A DNA stretch of 64,000 nucleotides from Bradyrhizobium yuanmingense (GTDB taxonomy: Bacteria > Pseudomonadota > Alphaproteobacteria > Rhizobiales > Xanthobacteraceae), in NCBI RefSeq assembly GCF_900094575.1, contig NZ_FMAE01000002.1, positions 558,001 to 622,000 of the forward strand, written 5' to 3'. The notes under the pieces are model-generated. The model searched no databases. It was not told the DNA's origin and worked only from the letters and a program-made list of their open reading frames with translations. The translations under genes were made by a program, and so were the position numbers. Shown one piece after another: positions 46,890-56,503 of this stretch. Numbering within the stretch: position 1 is the first letter of the stretch; each line of letters opens with the position of its first letter.

Positions 46890-47531
46890 ATGGTCGGTTT
46901 CCCGCTGCTCCTGATTCCGCTCGCGGTCTACAACATCATCGCCTTCCTGATGCCGACCGTGTCCTTCACGGACGTGCTGTTCAAGGTGCCTATGGTGTCC
47001 GGAGAGGTCTGGCCGGTCACGCTCGCCGATCTCCTGCTCGCGCTCGGCATCGTTCTGCTGCTGCTCGAGGTGGTCAAGGGTGCGCGGCCGGGCTCGAAAT
47101 TCCTGATGGATCATTTGCTGTCGCTGATCATCTTCGGCGCGGCCGCTGCCGAATTCGTGATGTGGCCCAAATTCGGCAACTCCACCTTCTTTCTGCTGGT
47201 GCTGCTGGCGATGGCGGACTTCTTCGCTGGCATCGCCCAGCGCACGCGCCGCCGCGTCACCTATGTCGCCGAGACCACGGTGCCGGCCCCTCGTAAGGCC
47301 AAGCGCAGGGCCGAAGCGCCGGCGGAAGACGTGGAGTCCGAGCGCAAGTTCGAGCCGGTGATCGCGCCGCAGCCGGCGCCGGCCGCACCTACCGCGCAAT
47401 CCGTCGCCGAATCCGTGCTGATGGATCACCCGGCGCCCAAGCCCGTGCAGGGCGCCCCCTCGCCGGAAATTCCCTCGCCGCAGCTGCAGCCGGGGAACGG
47501 CACGCCGTCTTCCGACACGCCGCCGCGCTGA
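46890..47531 (+). CDS. Membrane protein of unknown function with Pro/Ala-rich tail
   Basis: A 213-residue protein with four hydrophobic segments (about 5-22, 43-63, 73-95 and 98-115), then a cytoplasmic tail rich in Pro, Ala and Glu that is probably disordered. I do not recognise a characterised family. The ATG at 46890 has GAGAAGG upstream and opens directly into the first membrane segment; the frame extends to about 46815 but the added residues look unlike a protein N-terminus. It follows rpmF. Confidence 0.7.
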   Translation: MVGFPLLLIPLAVYNIIAFLMPTVSFTDVLFKVPMVSGEVWPVTLADLLLALGIVLLLLEVVKGARPGSKFLMDHLLSLIIFGAAAAEFVMWPKFGNSTFFLLVLLAMADFFAGIAQRTRRRVTYVAETTVPAPRKAKRRAEAPAEDVESERKFEPVIAPQPAPAAPTAQSVAESVLMDHPAPKPVQGAPSPEIPSPQLQPGNGTPSSDTPPR

Positions 47532-47567
47532 TTTCTCTGAATTGGCTCGCATCTCACCGCCGCGGCA

Positions 47568-47735
47568 GTGTGCTCCCTTGCCCCGTTCTTACGGGGAGTG
47601 GGTTGGGGTGAGGGGCCTCTCTCCGCGGATGCGATAGCCGCGGGACCTGTACCCCCTCACCCGGATCGCACCGGACGATGCTTCGCATCGCCGAGGCGAT
47701 CCGACCTCTCCCCGCAAGCGGCGAGAGGTAAGAAG
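47568..47735. repeat. Repeat-rich intergenic segment
   Basis: CCCTTGCCCC...GGGGTGAGGGGC and CCCTCACCCGGATCGC...ACCTCTCCCCGC blocks form a composite of facing, partly complementary segments. This resembles the dispersed CTCACCC/GGGTGAG elements of rhizobial genomes. No gene is visible. Confidence 0.55.
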
Positions 47736-47757
47736 CGCGCTCTCACTTCAATCAATC

Positions 47758-48018
47758 TTAAGCTACCTGACGCGTGCGCGCGCTGACGGTTCCGAGCGGG
47801 CGCTTGCTGCCATAGGCCATCAGCGCATCCTCGGAGGAGGCGCGGCGGAGCCGGCTCGTTTGCGGCAGCTGCTCGGCATTGGCGATCAATTGTGTGACGA
47901 AGCTCGGATCGGGGCGGGGCAGGGGCACCTTATGGACCCACCGCAACGTCGGCATCAGCGGCACCAAGGCCGTGCCTGTGCCGTTGTCCGCCGCGTCCGA
48001 TCGATCAGTACTCAACAT
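47758..48018 (-). CDS. Small conserved-looking hypothetical protein
   Basis: An 86-residue frame from ATG 48018. The central part FVTQLIANAEQLPQTSRLRRASSEDALMAYGS looks like a small soluble protein that I recall as frequent in Bradyrhizobium, with no assigned function. The frame stays open upstream to 48159, but the added residues resemble no protein. The ribosome-binding site is weak. It is divergent from the GGDEF/EAL gene. Support is moderate. Confidence 0.55.
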   Translation of the reverse strand: MLSTDRSDAADNGTGTALVPLMPTLRWVHKVPLPRPDPSFVTQLIANAEQLPQTSRLRRASSEDALMAYGSKRPLGTVSARTRQVA

Positions 48019-48239
48019 CGCAATCACCGTTGATCCGGCGAGACTGTCGCGTTTCGAGACGCGGGGGCCGGCGCGAGTCCTGTACTCGCAAGGCCTATGC
48101 CGGCCGGGCCGGTTTGGTTCCGACGCCTTCGGAAACGTGGTTTCCAAATTGTTTATCAACTTTGCCTAGGTTCGGCAGCGAATCTGGCTCTATCCTGTGC
48201 CGGCTCAGGACTTCTCCACTGTCCCGAAACGAGGCGACT

Positions 48240-49931
48240 TTGACCCCTGGATTGCCGCAAGCCTCCGACATCCTGGCCGCGCTCGGTCAGGCCGTGTTCG
48301 CCTGGGACATCGCCAGCGATGCCATCGTCTGGGGTGAGCAGGTCAGCGCCGTTTTCCCCGGCATTCCCGCCGAGCGGCTTTCGACCGGCGCCGAATTCGC
48401 CAAGCTGATCGAGCCCGCGCAAACGCTGCGGACGGCGGCGCTGGCACTGACGTCCCCGGTGCACGGCGCCGACGGCACCCCTTACCGAATCGAGTACGGC
48501 GTGCGCATGAGCGCCTCCGATCCCGTGATCTGGATCGAGGAGACCGGCCGCTGGTTCGCAGGTCCCGACGGCCGTCCCACGCGAGCGATCGGCTCCGTCC
48601 GCATCAACAATGAGCGCCACGCCCGGGACGAGGAATTGAGCAGGCTGGCCCGGCTCGATCCGCTGACCGGCGAGCTCAACCGCTCGCATCTGATCGCGGC
48701 GCTGGCCGAGGCGATCGAGGAGACCACGCGCTTCCGCTCGACAGCGGCCTTCATGCTGGTCGGCATCGATCATCTCGCCCGCGTCAACGATGCTTTCGGC
48801 TTCGACGTCGCAGACGCCGTGATCCTCGACGTCGCCAAGCGCATTCGCGCGCGCCTGCGCGGCGGCGACGTGCTGGGGCGCTTCTCCGGCAACAAGTTCG
48901 GCCTGATCCTGAAGAACTGCACCGTCGACGACATGAACGTGGCCGCCGAGCGCTTCCTCGCCGGCATCCGCGACGAGGTGGTGCCGACCAAATCCGGTCC
49001 GGTCTCGGTCACCGCCTCGATCGGCGCGGTCAGCCTGCCGCGTTATGCCCGCAACACCGACGAGGCCGTCAACCGCGCCCATGAGACGCTGGACGCCGCC
49101 AAGCGCCGCCGCTCCGGCTCGTTCGCGGCCTGGCGTCCGGATGCCGCGCGCGACGCACAGCGCCGCGTCAACATCCGCGTCACCGACGAGATCGTCACCG
49201 CGCTCAACGAGCGCCGCATCAGGCTCGCCTATGAGCCCGTCGTCTCGGCTGTCTCGCGCGAGCGCGCATTCCATGAATGCCTGGTGCGGATGGACCAGGG
49301 CGACGGCCAGGTGCTGCTCGCGCCCGACATCGTGCCGGTCGCCGAACGGCTCGGCCTGATCCGCCTGGTCGATCACCGCGTGCTCGAGCTCGTGGTCGCC
49401 GAGCTCGCGGCGGCGCCCGACGTCTGCCTCAGCCTCAACATCTCGCCGGATACGACCATGGATCCGGACTGGTGGGCGGGGATCGAATCGCTGATGCTGG
49501 CCCATCCCGGCGTCGCCGAGCGGCTGATCGTCGAGATCACCGAGACGGTCGCGATCCAGGACATCGACGACGTCCGCGCCTTCGTCAGCCGCCTCAAGCA
49601 TTTCGGCAGCCGCATCGCCATCGACGATTTCGGCGCCGGCTACACCTCGTTCCGCAATTTGCGCAATCTCGGCGTGGACATCGTCAAGATCGACGGCGCC
49701 TTCGTGCAGAACATCACCCATTCCGCCGACGACCGCGCCTTCGTGCAGACCCTGATCGACCTCGCCCGCCGCCTCGACATCAAGACCGTCGCCGAATGGG
49801 TGCAGGACGACGAAGCCGCAAACATGTTGCGCGACTGGGGCTGCGACTACATCCAGGGCCGCCTGATCGGGCTGGCTTCGGCGGAACGCCCGTGGGGCGT
49901 GCCGCCGGATGCGCTGCCTGCGGCGAGCTGA
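48240..49931 (+). CDS. EAL-domain protein with degenerate GGDEF domain
   Basis: A 563-residue protein: a PAS-like N-terminal sensor (about 1-130), a GGDEF-fold domain (about 140-300) and an EAL domain (about 315-555). The cyclase signature is degenerate: RFSGNKF replaces RxGGDEF, so cyclic-di-GMP synthesis is unlikely. In the EAL domain the first motif is YEPVV (Glu kept, AL lost). The other residues remain: Asn in LNISP, Glu in EITETV, the Asp pair in IDDFGAGY, Lys in KIDGAF and Glu in AEWV. It may therefore be an active phosphodiesterase or a c-di-GMP receptor. The start is a TTG at 48240 with GAGG upstream. There are no membrane segments. Confidence 0.85.
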   Translation: MTPGLPQASDILAALGQAVFAWDIASDAIVWGEQVSAVFPGIPAERLSTGAEFAKLIEPAQTLRTAALALTSPVHGADGTPYRIEYGVRMSASDPVIWIEETGRWFAGPDGRPTRAIGSVRINNERHARDEELSRLARLDPLTGELNRSHLIAALAEAIEETTRFRSTAAFMLVGIDHLARVNDAFGFDVADAVILDVAKRIRARLRGGDVLGRFSGNKFGLILKNCTVDDMNVAAERFLAGIRDEVVPTKSGPVSVTASIGAVSLPRYARNTDEAVNRAHETLDAAKRRRSGSFAAWRPDAARDAQRRVNIRVTDEIVTALNERRIRLAYEPVVSAVSRERAFHECLVRMDQGDGQVLLAPDIVPVAERLGLIRLVDHRVLELVVAELAAAPDVCLSLNISPDTTMDPDWWAGIESLMLAHPGVAERLIVEITETVAIQDIDDVRAFVSRLKHFGSRIAIDDFGAGYTSFRNLRNLGVDIVKIDGAFVQNITHSADDRAFVQTLIDLARRLDIKTVAEWVQDDEAANMLRDWGCDYIQGRLIGLASAERPWGVPPDALPAAS

Positions 49932-49937
49932 GATGGC

Positions 49938-50028
49938 GTAGGGTGGGTTAGCCGAAGGCGTAACCCACCACTTTCTCTCCGCGTCGAGAGAGAAGCGGTG
50001 GATTACGCCTTCGGCTAATCCACCCTAC
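49938..50028. repeat. Inverted repeat, GTAGGGTGGGTTAGC type
   Basis: GTAGGGTGGGTTAGCCGAAG and its complement CTTCGGCTAATCCACCCTAC are nearly perfect arms; an inner GTAACCCACCA block pairs too. It lies between convergent genes (EAL protein and tctA) and is related to the element at 35794-35877. Confidence 0.8.
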
Positions 50029-50044
50029 CGACTACGAGATCTTC

Positions 50045-51553
50045 TCACGCCCCCTCGTCCAGCGCCACCAGCTCGCGCTTCTTGCGCAGCGACGGCAGCA
50101 GCGGCGCGATCAGCAGCACCAGGGCAAACACAAGACACACTGCCGAGATCGGCCGCTGCACGAAGGTCCAGAGATCGCCCTGCGACAGGATCAGCGACTT
50201 GCGCAAATTGTTCTCCATCATCGGACCCAGCACGAAGGCCAGCACCAGTGGCGCCGGCTCGTAGCCGAGCTTGCGCATGAAATAGCCGATGATCCCGAAC
50301 GCGATCATCACATAGACGTCGAACACGTTGTTGCTCGAGCAGTAGACGCCGAGGATCGTGAACAGGATGATCAGGGGGAACAGGATGTTGTAGGGCAGCT
50401 TGAGCAGCTGCACCCACATGCCGATCATCGGCAGGTTCAGGATCAGCAGCATGACGTTGCCGATATACATGCTGGCGACGATGCCCCAGAACAGGCCGGG
50501 GTTCTGCGTGATCATCAGCGGGCCCGGCTGCAGGCCGTGAATGACGAAGGCTCCGAGCAGCAGCGCCATCACCACGTTCGGCGGGATGCCGAGCGTCATC
50601 AGCGGAATGAAGGCGCCGCCGGCTGCGGCGTTGTTCGCCGATTCCGGGCCGGCGACGCCCTCGATCGCGCCGTGGCCGAACCTTTCAGGGGTCTTCGACA
50701 GCCGCTTCTCCAGCGCGTAGGACGCGAATGACGAGACCACGGCGCCGCCGCCCGGCAGGATGCCGAGGAAAAAGCCGAGGATGGTGCCGCGGCCGACCGG
50801 ACCGGCGCTCGCCTTCCAGTCCTCCTTGCTCGGCAGGAGATGGGTGATCCTGGTGTTGATGACGTCGCGCTTGATCGCCTGCTCGGTGTTGAGCAGCACC
50901 TCGGCGACGCCGAACAGGCCCATCACCACGGGCACGAGGCCGATGCCGTCGATCAGCTCCATGCGGCCGAAGGTCAGTCGCGGCTGCGCGGTGATGCTGT
51001 CGAGCCCGATCAGCCCGAGCACGACACCGATGCACGCCATCAGCAATGCCTTCGGCATCGATCCCTGGGTGAGGAAGGTGAGCACGACGAGGCCGAGCAC
51101 CATCAGGCTGAAATACTCGGCCGGGCCGAAAGCAATGGCGAGACTGGCGAGCTTCGGCGCCACCAACATCAAGGCGACCAGCGCAAAGGTGCCGGCAGCG
51201 AAGGAGCCGAACGCGGCGATGCCGAGCGCGGGGCCCGCACGGCCCTGCTTCGCCATTTGGTGGCCGTCGATGCAGGTGACGACGGAGGCCGCCTCGCCGG
51301 GGATGTTGACCAGGATCGAGGTGGTCGAGCCGCCATACATCGAGCCGTAATAAATGCCGGCCATCATGATGATGCCGGATTCCGGCGTTCCCGACAGCGT
51401 CACCGGTAGCAGTAGCGACATCGCCGAGATCGGGCCGATGCCGGGCAGCACGCCGACCAGCGTGCCGATGAAGACGCCGATGAAGCAATAGAGCAGGTTG
51501 ACCGGCAGCAGCGCGACGCCGAATCCATGTGCCACGTTGACAAGCGTATCCAT
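50045..51553 (-). CDS. tctA: Tripartite tricarboxylate transporter permease, large subunit TctA
   Basis: A 502-residue permease with about twelve membrane segments. Family motifs are [12 protein letters not shown] and [14 protein letters not shown] in the first half and [14 protein letters not shown] in the second. It is the last gene of a tctC-tctB-tctA operon, starting 5 bases after the tctB stop. It imports a carboxylate with the help of the periplasmic TctC. The ATG at 51553 is used; a long open extension upstream is antisense or shadow to tctB. Confidence 0.93.
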   Translation of the reverse strand: MDTLVNVAHGFGVALLPVNLLYCFIGVFIGTLVGVLPGIGPISAMSLLLPVTLSGTPESGIIMMAGIYYGSMYGGSTTSILVNIPGEAASVVTCIDGHQMAKQGRAGPALGIAAFGSFAAGTFALVALMLVAPKLASLAIAFGPAEYFSLMVLGLVVLTFLTQGSMPKALLMACIGVVLGLIGLDSITAQPRLTFGRMELIDGIGLVPVVMGLFGVAEVLLNTEQAIKRDVINTRITHLLPSKEDWKASAGPVGRGTILGFFLGILPGGGAVVSSFASYALEKRLSKTPERFGHGAIEGVAGPESANNAAAGGAFIPLMTLGIPPNVVMALLLGAFVIHGLQPGPLMITQNPGLFWGIVASMYIGNVMLLILNLPMIGMWVQLLKLPYNILFPLIILFTILGVYCSSNNVFDVYVMIAFGIIGYFMRKLGYEPAPLVLAFVLGPMMENNLRKSLILSQGDLWTFVQRPISAVCLVFALVLLIAPLLPSLRKKRELVALDEGA

Positions 51554-51558
51554 GGGGG

Positions 51559-52044
51559 TCAGCCGATCCCGAACAGGCCTGACGGCAACTGGATCAACAG
51601 CAGCCGCTTGAGCACCCACCACATGCCCGAGGGCACCAGCACCGCGATCGGAATCGCCAGCGTCCAGCGCACCGGATCGATCAGCCGCAACAGCAGCAGC
51701 ATCAGCGGGATCGATGACAGCAGGAATCCCAGCGGCTCCAGCGCGAACGCGAATGCAGTGAGGCAGGCGATGAGGACAAGCGGCTTGCTCCAGCGCACGT
51801 TCTCCCAGCGCGAGGCCAGCGTCGGCCCGCCCTCGGTGATCGCCGAGACGATGATCGCGCTCGCGAACACGCACATCAGGATGCCCGTGTAGAACAGCAC
51901 ATAGCCGGAGCCGGGATCGTTGATGGTGCCGAGCCTGAGCTTCAAGCCCGACCAGATCACGAAGCCGCCGAGTGCGAGCCCGATCAGCCCGCCCCAGAGT
52001 TCGGAGTTGCTGAGGCGGAGCTTGACGTTGGTTGGATCGTTCAT
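51559..52044 (-). CDS. tctB: Tripartite tricarboxylate transporter small subunit TctB
   Basis: A 161-residue membrane protein with four hydrophobic segments, the usual size of TctB. The N-terminus NDPTNVKLRLSNSELWGGL precedes the first segment. GAGAGA upstream of ATG 52044 supports the start. It lies directly before tctA. It is separated from tctC by 183 bases that consist mainly of a long inverted repeat. Confidence 0.88.
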   Translation of the reverse strand: MNDPTNVKLRLSNSELWGGLIGLALGGFVIWSGLKLRLGTINDPGSGYVLFYTGILMCVFASAIIVSAITEGGPTLASRWENVRWSKPLVLIACLTAFAFALEPLGFLLSSIPLMLLLLRLIDPVRWTLAIPIAVLVPSGMWWVLKRLLLIQLPSGLFGIG

Positions 52045-52057
52045 CGATTCTCTCTCG

Positions 52058-52214
52058 TGCCCCGGACGCAGCGCAGCACCGCAAGTTGCGTTCACGCACG
52101 TCTTCGACGTGCTATGGTAGGTGCGCTGCAAAGCCGGGGCCCATGCGTGTGGGCGAAGAAGATGGGTCCCGGCACTGCGCAGCAGCGTTGCACGCTGCAG
52201 CGCGTCCGGGACAC
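52058..52214. repeat. Large inverted repeat inside the tct operon
   Basis: GTGCCCCGGACGCAGCGCAGCA and TGCTG...CAGCGCGTCCGGGACAC arms flank two inner blocks (CGCTGCAAAGCCGGGGCCCA, GGGTCCCGGCACTGCGCAGC). It resembles the shorter element at 29567-29616 and lies between tctC and tctB. Confidence 0.7.
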
Positions 52215-52227
52215 AAGCAGCGCGGTC

Positions 52228-53205
52228 TTACTTCTTCGCGAGCCCGAGCGTCTCGATCACCTTGCGCTCGGACTCCGTGACCTCGACGATGAATTTCTTG
52301 TAATCCTCCGTGTTCTTGTAGTTCGGCACCATGTCGTATTTGGCCAGCGTGGCGACCACCGCAGGATCCTCGACCGCCTTCTTGAATGCGTCGTGCAGCT
52401 TGGCGACGATCTTGGGATCCATCCCTTTCGGTCCTGCAATGCCGAACGGGGAATCATAGACCATGGGATAGCCGAGCTCCTTCAGCGTCGGCACGTCGGG
52501 ATAGTTCGGCGAGCGTGCGCCGGTCCACACCATCAGGAGCCGCAGCTTGCCGGCGTCGACCAGCGGCCGCCATCCCGTGGAATCAGCCTGCAGCATAGTG
52601 TGCTGTCCCAGCACGGCGGCGTTAGTCTCCGCGCCGCCCTTGAAAGGGACCTGCGTCAACTTGATGCCGGACATCGCGGCGATCTGCTCCATGCCGATAT
52701 GCAGCGAGGTGCCGGCGCCGGGCGTGGCGTAGGTTACCTTGCCCGGATTCGCCTTTGCGAACTCCACCACGTCCTTCCAGCTCTTGAACTGCGATTCCGC
52801 GCTCGTGGTCACGCCGAAAGTGTAGCCGGTGAGATGGACGATATAGGTGAAATCCTTTGCCGGATCCCACGACACCTCCTGCATCAAGGGCAGGCGAAAC
52901 ACGGTGATCGGGATCTGTGAGATGGTATAGCCGTCCGGCTTCGCCGCCGCGGCCATCGTCGCCGGCCCGACCGTGCCGCTGCCGCCGGCCTTGTTGTCGA
53001 TCACGATCGGCTGGCCCAGTACCTTCGAGGCGCTGTCGGCGATCGCGCGCATCGAGAGATCAGTCGATCCGCCGGCCGGCCAAGGCACGATCAACGTGAT
53101 CGGCTTCGTTGGATAGTCCTGCGCATTGACCGCCGTGGAGAGCAATAAGCCCATGACGGCGTGCACCGCGGCAAATGCAATCGTCTTCAGCCCGTATCCC
53201 GACAT
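52228..53205 (-). CDS. tctC: Tripartite tricarboxylate transporter substrate-binding protein TctC
   Basis: A 325-residue periplasmic binding protein of the Bug/TctC family. A signal peptide (about 1-28, ending VNAQ) precedes DYPTKPITLIVPWPAGGSTDL, the family hallmark. Further blocks are VIDNKAGGSGTVGPATM and YATPGAGTSLHIGMEQ. GAGGGAGG upstream of ATG 53205 supports the start. The ligand is unknown; Bug proteins bind various carboxylates. First gene of the tct operon. Confidence 0.93.
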   Translation of the reverse strand: MSGYGLKTIAFAAVHAVMGLLLSTAVNAQDYPTKPITLIVPWPAGGSTDLSMRAIADSASKVLGQPIVIDNKAGGSGTVGPATMAAAAKPDGYTISQIPITVFRLPLMQEVSWDPAKDFTYIVHLTGYTFGVTTSAESQFKSWKDVVEFAKANPGKVTYATPGAGTSLHIGMEQIAAMSGIKLTQVPFKGGAETNAAVLGQHTMLQADSTGWRPLVDAGKLRLLMVWTGARSPNYPDVPTLKELGYPMVYDSPFGIAGPKGMDPKIVAKLHDAFKKAVEDPAVVATLAKYDMVPNYKNTEDYKKFIVEVTESERKVIETLGLAKK

Positions 53206-53406
53206 CGAAAGCCTCCCTCGCGGCGGCCTCTCTGGGGGCGCCGTCTCTCGTTGCGAGGCGATTGTTCCTGAATTTGACGGAGAAGAAAAGCGTGTTGCGC
53301 GCATCGCTGTGCGGCCGTCGGTCAGCTAACGCCGACAGAGCCGACCTCTGCGACAATTCGTCGTTTGGCCGCGTGCCGAGAGGCGGAATTTGAGCGGCCG
53401 AAGCGG

Positions 53407-56274
53407 TCAGGCCACCCGCCGGACCGTGTTCAGCTTCTCGATGGTGCGACCGACTTCTGAGGCGAGACACGGCTTGCCGAAATAATAGCCTTGGACCGCG
53501 GTGCAGCCGCATTCGCGGACGAAGTCGAGCTGTTCCTCGGTTTCCACGCCCTCCGCCGTGGTCTCGACGCCGAGCACGGAGCCGAGGCTCGCGATCGTTC
53601 TGACGATGGCAACGCTCTCCGGGCTTTCGCCGAGCGTTCCGACGAAGGAGCGATCGATCTTGATGCGGTCGAACGGAAACTTGCGCAGATAGCTCAGGGA
53701 GGAATAGCCGACCCCGAAATCGTCGAGGCTGACGCGCACCCCGAGTGCGCGGAGCTGGTGCAGGATGTCGATGGTCGCCTTGCTGTCGTCGAGCAGCGCC
53801 GTCTCGGTGACCTCGAGCTCGAGCCGCTGCGGCGGCAGGCCGGCTTCCGCGAGCGCGCTCGTGACCATCGCCACCAGGCCGCGGGAGCGGAATTGCACCG
53901 GAGACAGGTTCACCGCGACGGTGACGCCGGGCCAGGACGCGGCGGTGGCGCAGGCCGTGCGCAGCACCCATTCGCCGATCGGAACGATCAGCCCGTTCTC
54001 CTCCGCAATTGGGATGAACTCGGCCGGAGAGACGAAGCCGCGCGAGGGATGCTTCCAGCGCAGCAATGCCTCGAAGCCGGTGAGCTCGGAGGAATCGAGC
54101 CGCATCTGCGGTTGAAACACCAGGTGGAATTCACGCCCTTCCAGCGCGCCGACCAGGTCCTGCTCCAGCGCGTGCCGGCTGCGCGCCTGTTCCTCCATCT
54201 CGGGCTCGAACAACTGATAGGCTCCGCGCCCCTTGGCCTTGGCCTGGTAGAGCGCGAGGTCGGCGCATTTCATCAGCTCATCGGCATCGAGTCCGTGGTC
54301 GGGCGCGATCGCGATGCCGACGGAGACGCCGACATGGATCGACTGGCTTTCCAGCGGCGGCGGATGACCGATGATCTCGACCAGGCGGCGGGCGAGCGCC
54401 TCGGCCGATTGCGGCTGCGGCCCGCGCTGGAGCACGGCGAACTCGTCGCCGCCAAGCCGCGCGACGGTGTCGTGCTCGCCGACATTCTCCTTGAGGCGCG
54501 CCGCGACCCAGCGCAGCAGGCGGTCGCCGGCGGCGTGGCCGAGGCGGTCGTTGACGGTCTTGAAATTGTCGAGGTCGAAGCACAGCACGGCCATGGCGCC
54601 GCCGGCGATCGCGACCTGGTTCAGCCCCTCGCCCATCTTCTCGCGGAACAGCGTGCGGTTGGGCAGGTCGGTGAGCGAATCGTGCCGCGCCATGTGCGCC
54701 ACCCGGGCCTGGGCCTTGTGGCGCTCGGTGACGTCCTCATAGGTCACGACCCAGCCACCATGCTCCATCCGCTTGTGGTTGAGCTTGATGATGCGGCCGT
54801 CGTTCAAATGGCGGTGCAGCGTGTGCTCGCCCTCGCGCAGCCTCTCGACGTAGTCGGCATAGAGCTTGGCGCCGGTCATGTTCGGATGGATGCCGAGCTC
54901 GCAGGCGTGCTCCATGATGTCGCGCATCGAGACGCCTGGCTTCACGGTCTCCGGCGACAATCCATACATCTCGATATAGCGGCGGTTGCAGACGATCACG
55001 CGCAGGCTGGCGTCGAGCATGCACAGGCCCTGGCTCATGTTGTTCAGGGCAGCGTCGAACCGGCGGTACTGCTCGCTCAGCTCCTCGATCGCACGCTCGC
55101 GCTCGGTAATGTCCTCATAGGTGGCGACGAAGCCGCCTTCGGCCAGCGCGCAATAGCGCACCGAGATCACCGTGTCGTTCGACATGCGCCGGCGCATCGG
55201 CGAGGAATCACGGCTTGCGATCCGCGCGCGGGCGGCTTTGAGGATCTGCTGCGGGCTGTATTCCGGGGAGAACGCGCCGTTCGCCATGGATCGCTCGATC
55301 AGCTCGGCGAGGTGTGTGCCGGGGCGGGTCTCCTCCGGCGACAACAGGTAGATCTTGAGGTAGGTGGAGTTGCAGACCCGAAGCCGCATGTCGCTGTCGA
55401 AGAAGGCGAGCCCGTGGGCCATGTTCTCCAGCGCCGCATCGAGGATGAAATTCTGCTGCCGCAGCGTTTCCTCGTATTGCAGCCGCTCCGTGACGTCCTC
55501 GTGCACCGTCACCCAGCCGCCGTCGGGCAGGAAGCGGGAGACCGCCTGCACCATCCGTCCGTCGTAGCGCATCACCAGCAGCGTCTTCGGCTTCCTAGTG
55601 CGCACGTCCTCCAGCCGGTTCTGGTAGAATTCGTCGCTCGACATGCCCGGCAGGTTGCCGCGCGACATCCAGTGCTCGATCACCGTGGAATGCGCGACGC
55701 CCGGCTTCACGATCTCGGGGTCGAGGTTGTAGAGCTTCAGGAACCGTTCGTTGCAGACGACGACACGGCTGTCGACGTCGTACATGATCAGTCCGTGCGA
55801 CATGTTGGCGAGCGCGTGCTGGCTGCGCTCGGTCTGCACGCGCAGTTCCGCTTCGAGCCGGGCGAGGCGGGTGACGTCGTCGCAGATCGTCATCCAGCCG
55901 CCGCCGGGGAGCGGCTTCAGCTCGAGCGACATGACGAGGCCGCTCGCCAGCATTTGCTCGGTGCGGAACGGCTTGCCCGCGGCGATCTGCGCCATCCGCC
56001 TCGAATACAACGCGTCGAGCTGGTCTTGCGGAAAGTTGCCGCGGCTTGCGCTGTGCGCGAGCACCTCGCGATAGCTGGTGCCGATCCGCACGATTTCGGC
56101 CGACATGTCGAACAGTCTGAGATAGCGCTGGTTCGTCAGCACGATCCGGTTGTCGGCATCGTAGACGCAGACGCCCTGTTCCATGTGGTCGAGCGCAAGC
56201 TGGCTCAGCGCGACGAGGGCGCCTGGGCCCTGCTCACGGCCTGTACCAAGCTCGCTCTCGCGGGTCGACATCAT
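53407..56274 (-). CDS. Cyclic-di-GMP enzyme with four PAS domains, GGDEF and EAL
   Basis: A 955-residue soluble protein. Four consecutive PAS-7 type units (about 25-140, 150-268, 275-398 and 403-523) each contain a GLxxxD-type opening, CNxRxLxxY and a closing GGWxxxxEDVT block. They are followed by an intact diguanylate cyclase domain (RLGGDEFAVL) and an intact phosphodiesterase domain (FEALLRW, DDFGVGYSSL, EGVETEEQ). Both activities may be possible, with the PAS array choosing the output. No membrane segments. A second ATG follows at 56271. The ribosome-binding site is weak. Confidence 0.92.
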   Translation of the reverse strand: MMSTRESELGTGREQGPGALVALSQLALDHMEQGVCVYDADNRIVLTNQRYLRLFDMSAEIVRIGTSYREVLAHSASRGNFPQDQLDALYSRRMAQIAAGKPFRTEQMLASGLVMSLELKPLPGGGWMTICDDVTRLARLEAELRVQTERSQHALANMSHGLIMYDVDSRVVVCNERFLKLYNLDPEIVKPGVAHSTVIEHWMSRGNLPGMSSDEFYQNRLEDVRTRKPKTLLVMRYDGRMVQAVSRFLPDGGWVTVHEDVTERLQYEETLRQQNFILDAALENMAHGLAFFDSDMRLRVCNSTYLKIYLLSPEETRPGTHLAELIERSMANGAFSPEYSPQQILKAARARIASRDSSPMRRRMSNDTVISVRYCALAEGGFVATYEDITERERAIEELSEQYRRFDAALNNMSQGLCMLDASLRVIVCNRRYIEMYGLSPETVKPGVSMRDIMEHACELGIHPNMTGAKLYADYVERLREGEHTLHRHLNDGRIIKLNHKRMEHGGWVVTYEDVTERHKAQARVAHMARHDSLTDLPNRTLFREKMGEGLNQVAIAGGAMAVLCFDLDNFKTVNDRLGHAAGDRLLRWVAARLKENVGEHDTVARLGGDEFAVLQRGPQPQSAEALARRLVEIIGHPPPLESQSIHVGVSVGIAIAPDHGLDADELMKCADLALYQAKAKGRGAYQLFEPEMEEQARSRHALEQDLVGALEGREFHLVFQPQMRLDSSELTGFEALLRWKHPSRGFVSPAEFIPIAEENGLIVPIGEWVLRTACATAASWPGVTVAVNLSPVQFRSRGLVAMVTSALAEAGLPPQRLELEVTETALLDDSKATIDILHQLRALGVRVSLDDFGVGYSSLSYLRKFPFDRIKIDRSFVGTLGESPESVAIVRTIASLGSVLGVETTAEGVETEEQLDFVRECGCTAVQGYYFGKPCLASEVGRTIEKLNTVRRVA

Positions 56275-56503
56275 GGGGTCGGCGGGGCCTCGGCCAGCAA
56301 TAGACTGAATGCAGCCTAATTCAGCCGCCGAGGCTAGCGAACAGGCCGGAAAATTCCCTTAAGCGCTGTAGTTTACGGAGGATGACCGGCGATGGTGAGC
56401 GCACGCGTAAACGGCCCGCTGCCAAGGCAATAGGCCGTAGCTCCGGACGAGCGCGGCGATATTCCCGCTCCGCTCGTACAGATTTACAGCGCCGGGCGTT
56501 GCT

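Noticed and set aside
51554..52099. Long N-terminal extension of tctA
   Set aside because: The open frame overlaps tctB almost completely; TctA has its normal length from the ATG at 51553.
53491..56319. Open frame of 942 codons opposite the PAS-GGDEF-EAL gene
   Set aside because: It is antisense to a clear multidomain gene, its translation is rich in Arg, His and Gln without any domain, and it reflects codon bias in high-GC DNA.
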